A stretch of 64,000 bases of DNA from Aphanothece saxicola GSE-SYN-MK-01-06B (GTDB taxonomy: Bacteria > Cyanobacteriota > Cyanobacteriia > PCC-6307 > Cyanobiaceae): positions 1-64,000 of the forward strand of contig JAHHGT010000009.1 of assembly GCA_019359745.1 (NCBI GenBank), written 5' to 3'. Made by a program: the position numbers and the translations under genes. The notes beneath the pieces were generated by a model that ran no database searches, was not told where the DNA came from, and saw nothing but the letters and a program-made list of their open reading frames with translations. How positions within the stretch are numbered: the stretch's first letter is position 1; each line of letters opens with the position of its first letter. Of the stretch, positions 1-7,624 are shown piece after piece.

Positions 1-511
<511 letters not shown>

Positions 512-543
512 GGCGGTCGGCGCGCGGTGATCCCTCAGGCACA

Positions 544-567
544 GGTCTGGCCGTGCGTCCCCAGACC
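544..567. promoter_or_regulatory. 7-bp inverted repeat in the divergent glgP/antiporter spacer
   Basis: GGTCTGG (544-550) and CCAGACC (561-567) are perfect inverted arms around a 10-base spacer, in the region between two divergent starts. This could be a dyad operator or a leader hairpin. The regulatory role is inference from position; in GC-rich DNA a 7-bp dyad can occur by chance. Confidence 0.25.
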
Positions 568-663
568 GTAGCGGTGGTTGCCATTCCTCCCGCCCGGCCT
601 GTTGGGAGATCAGCAACGGAACACGTGTCCAACGCCGACGCCCCTAGCGTCCAAACGGCATTG

Positions 664-2046
664 ATGTCCTTCATGTTCGCGCCCAGCCTTCTGCTCGAGG
701 TCGGCAGCACCCAGATCGAGACGGTGGAAACGCTGCTGCAGGTGGGGCGCTACCTGGTGATCTTCCTGGCGGCCAGGGCCCTGGCGGAGCTGATGGTCCG
801 CCTCAAGCTGCCCACGATCCTCGGGGAACTGGTGGCGGGCGTGCTGATCGGTGTCACCGGGCTGCATCTGATCCTGCCGCCGGCCGCCCACGCCGAACTG
901 AACCAGACCATGCTCGAGCTGGTCGGTGCCTGCGCCGGCGTCAGTCCCGAGACGGTGGCCGAGATCTACACCGAGAGCTTCCCCTCCCTGGAGGCCACCT
1001 CCAAGCTCGGCCTCTATGCCCTGCTGTTTCTCACGGGCCTGGAAAGCGAACTCGATGAACTGATGGCCGTGGGCCAGCAGGCCACCACCGTGGCCCTCAC
1101 CGGCGTGGTGTTGCCCTTCGCCCTTGGAACGGCCGGTTTGTACCTGCTGTTCCATGTGCCGCTGTTTCCGGCGGTGTTCGCCGGAGCCTCGATGACCGCC
1201 ACCAGCATTGGCATCACCGCCAGCGTCTTCGGCGAACTGAAGTTCCTCAAGACCCGGGAAGGCCAGACCGTGATCGGCGCCGCCGTGCTCGACGACATCT
1301 TCGGCATCGTGATCCTGGCGGTGGTGGTGGCCCTGGCCGGTGAGGGGGTGCTGGCCGCCGGTCCGATCCTGCAGCTGGTGCTGGCGGCGGCGGTGTTCGT
1401 GGCCGTGTCCCTGTTCCTGAGCCGCACCGGCGCGCCGGTCTTCGACTGGGTGCTCGATCGCCTCAAGGCCCCGGGGGAAGTGGTGGTGGCCGGTTTCGTG
1501 GTGCTGGGCCTGTGCTGCTTCGTCGCCGAGGCCATCGGCCTGGAGGCGGCCCTGGGGGCCTTCGCGGCCGGCCTGATCCTCAGTGCCTCCAAGCACACCA
1601 AGGCGATCCAGCAGTCGGTGAAGCCCCTGGCGGCCCTGTTCGCCACCGTGTTCTTCGTGCTGATCGGCAGCGCCCTCGACCTGTCGGTGATGAATCCCCT
1701 TAACCCGGACAACCGCGAAGGGCTGGTGGTGGCCCTGTTCCTGCTGGCCGTCGCCATCGCGGGCAAGGTGGCCGCCGGCTGGAGCTACCTCAGCAAGGAG
1801 AAGACCAATCGGCTGGTGGTGGGCCTGGGGATGATGCCCCGCGGGGAAGTGGGTCTGATCTTCCTGGGTCTGGGCAGCCAGGCCGGCATCCTTTCGGCGC
1901 CCCTGGAGGCGGCCATTCTGTTGATGGTGATCGGCACCACGTTCCTGGCGCCGTTGTTGCTGCGCCTGGCGCTCAGCGGTGTCGAGGTCCCCACTGAGGC
2001 CCCCGCCGATGGGTCTGCAGATGGGCCCACCGAGCAGGCCGCCTGA
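664..2046 (+). CDS. Cation:proton antiporter, CPA2/KefB-like membrane protein
   Basis: About 460 residues of mostly hydrophobic sequence with the layout of monovalent cation:proton antiporter 2 (Na_H_Exchanger) proteins: an early helix pair with RLKLPTILGELVAGVLIG, the conserved LLFLTGLESELDEL segment, and the paired-helix region TATSIGITASVF followed by GAAVLDDIFGIVIL, whose acidic DD is typical of ion-binding sites. The C-terminus ends after the last helices with no RCK/TrkA domain, so it is a transporter-only form. The frame is open back to 553, but ATG 664 is preferred because the first helix follows shortly. Na+ versus K+ specificity cannot be read from sequence. The gene stands alone, divergent from glgP. 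Confidence 0.88.
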   Translation: MSFMFAPSLLLEVGSTQIETVETLLQVGRYLVIFLAARALAELMVRLKLPTILGELVAGVLIGVTGLHLILPPAAHAELNQTMLELVGACAGVSPETVAEIYTESFPSLEATSKLGLYALLFLTGLESELDELMAVGQQATTVALTGVVLPFALGTAGLYLLFHVPLFPAVFAGASMTATSIGITASVFGELKFLKTREGQTVIGAAVLDDIFGIVILAVVVALAGEGVLAAGPILQLVLAAAVFVAVSLFLSRTGAPVFDWVLDRLKAPGEVVVAGFVVLGLCCFVAEAIGLEAALGAFAAGLILSASKHTKAIQQSVKPLAALFATVFFVLIGSALDLSVMNPLNPDNREGLVVALFLLAVAIAGKVAAGWSYLSKEKTNRLVVGLGMMPRGEVGLIFLGLGSQAGILSAPLEAAILLMVIGTTFLAPLLLRLALSGVEVPTEAPADGSADGPTEQAA

Positions 2047-2071
2047 TCCCCTGGACCGGATTCGTCCAGGT

Positions 2072-2395
2072 TCAGCGCTTGCGGTCGGTGTCTCTTGCGG
2101 CGGCCAGGCTGAGTGAGAGCCCTCCCAGCACGGCGATCAAGCCCAGGCTTCCAGCCCAGCCAGGCCCGAGGGCCCAGCTGAGCAGCAGTTCCACCACCAG
2201 GCCCACCGCCAGGGCCAGCAGCAGGCTGCCGCCCACCAGCACCAGTTGCTGCATCCCTTCCTCCAGGGAACCCTCGGCCAGGGCCTGCTCCAGCCGGCCC
2301 AGCGGGACGCTCAGGGGCAGGTAAAGGGCCAGGGCCCACAGGGCCACCCCCGGCAGCAGTGGGCTCAGGTCGGCAAAGGTGAAGGCGTCGGACAT
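2072..2395 (-). CDS. Small conserved-type membrane protein, function unknown
   Basis: A 107-residue protein with about three hydrophobic spans (LLPGVALWALALYLPLSV, LVLVGGSLLLALAVGLVV, GLIAVLGGLSLSLAA) and a basic tail ending DTDRKR. ATG 2395 is chosen because upstream residues in the frame are Pro/Arg-rich and not protein-like. It converges on the antiporter gene (26 bases between the ends) and starts divergently from the hydrolase at 2474. I do not recognise the family. Confidence 0.6.
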   Translation of the reverse strand: MSDAFTFADLSPLLPGVALWALALYLPLSVPLGRLEQALAEGSLEEGMQQLVLVGGSLLLALAVGLVVELLLSWALGPGWAGSLGLIAVLGGLSLSLAAARDTDRKR

Positions 2396-2473
2396 GGCGG
2401 CAGGCGCAGGGGGCGGGGCCGCACGCTGGCCTGGCTTCCTAGCATCGTCTCCCACTGCACTGCCGCGGCGTCC

Positions 2474-3379
2474 ATGGCTTCGTCACCCGAAACCCCCTGG
2501 CAGTTTCTGGGCCATCGGGTGCACGCCGTGCGCTCGGCTCCGGAGCAGCCCACCGGGCCGGCGATCCTGCTGGTGCATGGCTTCGGGGCCTCCACCGACC
2601 ACTGGCGCTTCAACATTCCCGTGCTGGCCAGGACCCATGAGGTCCATGCCATCGACCTGCTCGGCTTCGGCCGCAGCGCCAAACCCGCGGGTCTCACCTT
2701 CGGCGGCGCCCTCTGGCGCGACCAGCTCTGCGCCTATGTGGAGGAGCGGATCGGCCGGCCCACGGTGCTGGTGGGCAACTCCCTCGGCGGCTTTGCCGCC
2801 TTGGCCGCCGGCGCCGCCCTGGGGGAGGGTGCCGCGGGGGTGGCGCTGCTGAACGCCGCCGGCCCCTTCAGTGACGAGCAGCAGCCACCCCAGGGCTGGG
2901 GGGCCATCGCCCGCCAGACGATCGGGTCGGCCCTGCTGCGCAGTCCCGTGCTGCAGCGCCTCCTGTTCGAGAACATGCGCCGTCCCGCCACGGTGCGCCG
3001 GACCCTCAATCAGGTCTACATCGACCGCACCAATGTCGACGACGCGCTGGTGGAGGCGATCCTGCGGCCCTCGCGGGATCCTGGGGCCTTTGGCGTCTTC
3101 CGCACCGTCTTCGACATTCCCCGCGGCCAGCCCCTCGACGAACTCTTCGCCGGACTCACGGCGCCGCTGCTGCTGCTCTGGGGCATCCGCGACCCCTGGA
3201 TCAACGCCGCCGGTCGCCGGGCCAGTTTCCAGCGGCACGCGCCGGCCCGCACCACCGAAGTGGTGCTCGACGCGGGCCATTGCCCCCATGACGAGGTGCC
3301 CGAACAGGTGAACCGGGCCCTGCTGGAGTGGCTGGCGGGCCTGGTGGAAAGCCCGGTTGCCGTGCTGACCGCCCACTGA
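2474..3379 (+). CDS. Alpha/beta-fold hydrolase
   Basis: A 301-residue alpha/beta hydrolase with a recognisable triad: nucleophile Ser103 in GNSLGG, acid Asp240 in GIRDPWI and His269 in DAGHCPHDE. The oxyanion motif HGFGAS lies near residue 35. ATG 2474 is chosen because the upstream in-frame sequence is antisense to the neighbouring small membrane protein gene. There is no signal peptide, so it is probably cytosolic or membrane-associated. Similar enzymes in cyanobacteria and plastids include haloperoxidase/esterase-like and pheophytinase-like proteins. The substrate cannot be assigned. Confidence 0.88.
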   Translation: MASSPETPWQFLGHRVHAVRSAPEQPTGPAILLVHGFGASTDHWRFNIPVLARTHEVHAIDLLGFGRSAKPAGLTFGGALWRDQLCAYVEERIGRPTVLVGNSLGGFAALAAGAALGEGAAGVALLNAAGPFSDEQQPPQGWGAIARQTIGSALLRSPVLQRLLFENMRRPATVRRTLNQVYIDRTNVDDALVEAILRPSRDPGAFGVFRTVFDIPRGQPLDELFAGLTAPLLLLWGIRDPWINAAGRRASFQRHAPARTTEVVLDAGHCPHDEVPEQVNRALLEWLAGLVESPVAVLTAH

Positions 3380-3431
3380 ACCCGGCGGCGGCGGCTGGTC
3401 GGTACATTTCCCTCCACACAGGGGGGCAGGG

Positions 3432-5540
3432 TTGATCGCCGCCGTCACAGGCACCGGAGCCGCGCCAGTGGCGAGCGGCAGGGCGTCCGGAACGGGCGGC
3501 AAGGGGGGCGGGTTTGCCTACCGGCCGGATATCGATGCGCTGCGTGGGGCGGCGATGCTGGCGGTGCTGGTGTTCCACCTGAACAAGGGGTGGCTGCCGG
3601 GGGGGTTCACGGGTGTGGACGTCTTCTTTGTGATTTCGGGCTACGTGGTGATGGGCTCGCTGCTGGGCCAGGCGAGCAAGCCGCTGTGGCCACGGCTGGG
3701 GAATTTCTACCTGCGGCGTGTGCGGCGTCTGCTGCCGAACCTGCTGGTGTGCCTTGGGGTGACGAGCCTGGGTGTGGCGCTGTTGATCCCGCCGCTGGAG
3801 AGCGGGCCGTATTTCATCGTGGCCCTGAAGGCGTTGTTCGGCTGGTCGAACAACTACCTGATGGGCCAGCTGGATTATTTCGCCACGGATTCGGATCTGA
3901 ACCCGTTCCTGCACACCTGGTCGCTGGGTGTGGAGCAGCAGTTCTACCTGGTGTTTCCGCTGCTGATGGTGGGGATCGGCTATGGGGTGCGGCGGAGCGT
4001 GCCGCTGCTGGCGGCGCTGGTGGTGCTGTCGCTGGGGGCGAGCTGGTGGTGGACGCAGAGCGCACCGATGGCGGCGTTTTTCCTGATGCCGAGCCGGCTG
4101 TGGGAACTGACGATCGGCTCGCTGCTGCTGGTGGCGCAACGGCGGGGGCTTCTGGGGGCGAGCTGGCTGCAGGGCCGCTGGCCGCGGCTGGCGGGGGCGG
4201 GGCTGCTGCTGTGGGCGGTGGTGATGACGTCGGAGCGGGAGGGCTTTCCGGTGCCGGGTGTGCTGCCGGCGGTGCTGGGGACGCTGCTGGTGCTGCAGGC
4301 GGGCCCCGGTGAGGAGGGCAGGTTTCTGCCGGGTCGTTGGCTGGAGCGGGTGCTGCTGACGTGCGGGCTCTTGTCGTATTCGCTGTACCTGTGGCACTGG
4401 CCGGTGATCGTGCTGCTGCGCTGGACGTGGGGGATGGAGACGTGGTGGCAGTACGTGGCGGCGGTGGTGGGAAGCGTGGTGCTTGCGGTGGCGGCGTACG
4501 GGCTGGTGGAGCAGCCGGTGCGGCGTTATCCGCTGACGTGGTGGTGGGAGACGCTGCTGGCGCTGCTGGCGGTGGTGGGCCTGTGGCTGGGCATTGATGC
4601 CCTGCACCATTCCGTGCGCGGCCGCTTCTTCATCGGCACCGACCGGGATCCGGTACCCCTGCACGAACGGGTGCAGGAATGGAATCCCACCCTGCCGGGC
4701 ACCCGGATCGATCAGACCTGCGCCATTCCGTACTGGACCCCCTACAGCCCCACCAGCCGCTCCGATCTCGAACGCTGCAGCAAGCCTGGTCGGCCCGGTG
4801 CCGGCGAGATCTTCCTGCTGGGCGATTCCCATGCCGAGCACCTGCTGCCGATGCTGGATCTGGTCACCGCCGCCACTGGCCAGCGCATCACTTTCACCAA
4901 CAAGCGCTCCTGCTTCATCGATCCCCAGCTCACCCTGCAGCTCAACAACCGCCCCTACAAGCCCTGCACCGACTTCGCAGCCGGGGAGATGGAGCGGGCC
5001 CTGGAACGTCTCAAGCCGGGAGACATCGTGATCATTTCCAGCAACCTCAACAACTACCTGAGCAGTGCCGATCCGGGGGGCACGAGCCAGGGGCAGCCGG
5101 CCTATCTCTCAGGCCGGAGGCTGAACGTCGCTGAATTGCGTCAGGCCCACATTCTCAGCATGCGGGCCTACGCCCAGCGGCTGGCGGCCCGGGGCATCGA
5201 GCTGGTGCTGGTGGTCGACAATCCTGCCCTCGCCAGGGAGATCGTCGCCTGCCCGAAGGACTCCACCAGCAGCTGTGCCCCCGACCCCGCCGTCACCGCC
5301 GCCGGCCAGCTGGCCGTGCGCCTCACCCTGGAGGCAGCGGCGGCGGGTCTTCCCAATGTGCACGTCTTCGACCCCACCCCCTACCTGCTCGCTCCGGATG
5401 GCCGGGTGCGCTATCGCAATGATCTGGGCAAGATCATCTATTCCGATTCCCACCACCTGAGCGTGACGGGCAGTCGCTCGCTGGCAGCCCCGTTCCAGCG
5501 GTTCCTGTCCGAGGCGGGCCTGATTCCTGGGGGGCGCTGA
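3432..5540 (+). CDS. Membrane acyltransferase with C-terminal SGNH domain, tandem copy 1
   Basis: A 702-residue OafA-like fusion. The N-terminal AT3 (acyltransferase 3) domain has RPDIDALRGAAMLAVLVFHL (His49, the family's conserved His) and about ten membrane spans to about residue 395. The C-terminal SGNH-hydrolase-like domain is predicted extracytoplasmic, with GDSHAEH (Ser466) and a catalytic-type D-x-x-H (Asp672-His675) in SDSHHLS. Such proteins transfer acetyl or other acyl groups to surface polysaccharide or lipid sugars. The start is TTG 3432. The stop overlaps the next ATG as TGATG, suggesting translational coupling. Bases 3513-4606 are identical to copy 3. Codon use switches from G-ending in the membrane module to C-ending in the SGNH half. 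Confidence 0.92.
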   Translation: MIAAVTGTGAAPVASGRASGTGGKGGGFAYRPDIDALRGAAMLAVLVFHLNKGWLPGGFTGVDVFFVISGYVVMGSLLGQASKPLWPRLGNFYLRRVRRLLPNLLVCLGVTSLGVALLIPPLESGPYFIVALKALFGWSNNYLMGQLDYFATDSDLNPFLHTWSLGVEQQFYLVFPLLMVGIGYGVRRSVPLLAALVVLSLGASWWWTQSAPMAAFFLMPSRLWELTIGSLLLVAQRRGLLGASWLQGRWPRLAGAGLLLWAVVMTSEREGFPVPGVLPAVLGTLLVLQAGPGEEGRFLPGRWLERVLLTCGLLSYSLYLWHWPVIVLLRWTWGMETWWQYVAAVVGSVVLAVAAYGLVEQPVRRYPLTWWWETLLALLAVVGLWLGIDALHHSVRGRFFIGTDRDPVPLHERVQEWNPTLPGTRIDQTCAIPYWTPYSPTSRSDLERCSKPGRPGAGEIFLLGDSHAEHLLPMLDLVTAATGQRITFTNKRSCFIDPQLTLQLNNRPYKPCTDFAAGEMERALERLKPGDIVIISSNLNNYLSSADPGGTSQGQPAYLSGRRLNVAELRQAHILSMRAYAQRLAARGIELVLVVDNPALAREIVACPKDSTSSCAPDPAVTAAGQLAVRLTLEAAAAGLPNVHVFDPTPYLLAPDGRVRYRNDLGKIIYSDSHHLSVTGSRSLAAPFQRFLSEAGLIPGGR
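3513..4606 (+). repeat. 1,094-bp exact direct repeat, unit A (membrane domain of copy 1)
   Basis: Compared by eye with 7681-8774, this block matches base for base without gaps (offset 4,168). It begins at TTTGCCTACC and ends just after GCATTGATGCCCTGCA, where the copies diverge abruptly into different SGNH domains. The repeat units align in the same reading frame. Confidence 0.95.
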
Positions 5541-7624
5541 TGGTCGCCGCCGCCAGCATCGAACCGACCACTGCTGTGGCCAAGCGGTCGGAGCGGTTTG
5601 CCTACCGGCCGGACATCGATGCGCTGCGTGGGGCGGCGATGCTGGCGGTGCTGGTGTTCCACCTGAACAAGGGGTGGCTGCCTGGGGGGTTCACAGGTGT
5701 GGACGTCTTCTTTGTGATTTCGGGCTACGTGGTGATGGGCTCGCTGCTGGGCCAGGCCAGTAAGCCGCTGTGGCCACGGCTGGGGAATTTCTACCTGCGG
5801 CGTGTGCGGCGTCTGCTGCCGAACCTGCTGGTGTGCCTTGGGGTGACGAGCCTGGCCACAGCCCTGTGGGTGCCCCCTGGTGAAAACGGGCCCTACTTCA
5901 TGACGGCGATCAAGGCGTTGTTCGGCTGGTCGAACAACCACCTGATGGGCCAGATCGATTACTTCAATCCGGACGCCGACCTGAACCCTTTCCTGCACAC
6001 CTGGTCGCTGGGCGTGGAGCAGCAGTTCTACCTGGTGTTTCCGCTGCTGATGGTGGGGATCGGCTACGGGGTGCGGCGGAGCGTGCCGCTGCTGGCGGCG
6101 CTGGTGGTGCTGTCGCTGGGTGCGAGCTGGTGGTGGACGCAGAGCGCACCGATGGCGGCGTTTTTCCTGATGCCGAGCCGGCTGTGGGAACTGACGGTCG
6201 GCTCGCTGCTGCTGGTGGCGCAACGGCGTGGCCTGGTAGAGGCGCCGTGGTTGAAGGGCCGCTGGCCGCGTCTGGCGGGGGCGGCGCTGCTGCTGTGGGC
6301 GGTGGTGATGACGTCGGAGCGGGAGGGCTTTCCGGTGCCTGGTGTGCTGCCGGCGGTGCTGGGGACGCTGCTGGTGCTGCAGGCGGGCCCCGGTGAGGAG
6401 GGCAGGTTTCTGCCGGGGCGGTGGCTGGAGCGCGGTCTGCTGACGTGCGGGCTGCTGTCGTATTCGCTGTACCTGTGGCACTGGCCGGTGATTGTGCTGC
6501 TGCGCTGGACGTGGGGGATGGAGACGTGGTGGCAGTACGTGGTGGCGGTGGCGGGGAGCGTGGTGCTTGCGGTGGCGGCGTATGGGCTGGTGGAGCAGCC
6601 GGTGCGGCGTTATCCGCTGACGTGGTGGTGGGAGACGGGTCTGGCGGTGCTGGCGGTGGTGGGCCTGTGGATCGGCATCGACGCCTTGCAGAACGGCCTG
6701 CGGGACCGTCTGTTCCGGGGCACCGACCGTGATCCGGTGCCCCGCAGCGAGCGCATCCAGAACCTGCAGATCCCCGGCACCGGTATCGGCAGCGGCTGCA
6801 GCCTTGTGTACGGCCAGCCCTACAACGACACCACCCGGATCGATTTCGAGCGCTGCGGCCGGCCCGGCCGGCCCGGTGCCGGCGAGATCTTCCTGCTGGG
6901 CGATTCCCATGCCCTGCACCTGCTGCCGATGCTGGATGCGGTCACCGCCCGCACCGGCCAGCGGATCAGCTTCACCTATCAGATGGCCTGCTTCACCGAT
7001 CCCAGCCTGCTGATGAGCTGGGGCAACAAGAGCTATGGCCCCTGCCGCGACTTCGTGGTCGGCGAGATGGAGCGCTCTTTGCAGCGGCTCAAGCGCGGCG
7101 ATGTCGTCGTGCTCTCGTCCTGGCTCAACTATTACGTGGGCGATGTGACCCCCGCCGGCACCCCCAGCGAGGCCAACGTCATGGACGGGGACCGGCGTCT
7201 GACCCCGGCCCAGGCCCGGGCTCGCCACGTCGCCAATCTGCGGGCCTATGCCCAGCGGCTGGCGGCCCGGGGCATTCAGCTGGTGCTGGTGGTGGACAGC
7301 CCCATGCTCGCCCGCAAACCGCTCGAGTGCCGCCGCTCCACTGGCCAGCCGGTCAGTTGCGCGCCGGAGGTGGCCGTGACGACGGCGATGCAGCGCACGG
7401 TCCGTGACACCCTCACCGCCGCGGCGGCGGGCCTGCCCAACGTGCATGTCTTCGATCCCACCCCCTATCTGGTGGGTGCGGATGGCCGGGTGCTGGATCG
7501 CCGACCCGACGGAACCCCCCTGTTCGCCGACAACCACCATCTCAGCGTCAGCGGCAGCCGCTCGCTGGCAGCGCCGTTCCAGCGGTTTCTGTCTGAGGCG
7601 GGCCTGATTCCTGGGGGGCGCTGA
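5540..7624 (+). CDS. Membrane acyltransferase with C-terminal SGNH domain, tandem copy 2
   Basis: A 694-residue paralogue of its two neighbours. The first residues (MVAAASIEPTTAVAKRSE) are identical to copy 3. The AT3 membrane domain is nearly identical to copies 1 and 3 apart from a divergent patch at about 5849-5996 (for example LATALWVPPGENGPYF against LGVALLIPPLESGPYF) and a small one near 6230. The SGNH domain has Ser456 in GDSHALH and DNHHLS near the end. Its middle differs strongly from both sisters, so acceptor or acyl specificity may differ. It is coupled on both sides through TGATG overlaps. The product probably acylates a cell-envelope glycan; the exact substrate is unknown. Confidence 0.92.
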   Translation: MVAAASIEPTTAVAKRSERFAYRPDIDALRGAAMLAVLVFHLNKGWLPGGFTGVDVFFVISGYVVMGSLLGQASKPLWPRLGNFYLRRVRRLLPNLLVCLGVTSLATALWVPPGENGPYFMTAIKALFGWSNNHLMGQIDYFNPDADLNPFLHTWSLGVEQQFYLVFPLLMVGIGYGVRRSVPLLAALVVLSLGASWWWTQSAPMAAFFLMPSRLWELTVGSLLLVAQRRGLVEAPWLKGRWPRLAGAALLLWAVVMTSEREGFPVPGVLPAVLGTLLVLQAGPGEEGRFLPGRWLERGLLTCGLLSYSLYLWHWPVIVLLRWTWGMETWWQYVVAVAGSVVLAVAAYGLVEQPVRRYPLTWWWETGLAVLAVVGLWIGIDALQNGLRDRLFRGTDRDPVPRSERIQNLQIPGTGIGSGCSLVYGQPYNDTTRIDFERCGRPGRPGAGEIFLLGDSHALHLLPMLDAVTARTGQRISFTYQMACFTDPSLLMSWGNKSYGPCRDFVVGEMERSLQRLKRGDVVVLSSWLNYYVGDVTPAGTPSEANVMDGDRRLTPAQARARHVANLRAYAQRLAARGIQLVLVVDSPMLARKPLECRRSTGQPVSCAPEVAVTTAMQRTVRDTLTAAAAGLPNVHVFDPTPYLVGADGRVLDRRPDGTPLFADNHHLSVSGSRSLAAPFQRFLSEAGLIPGGR

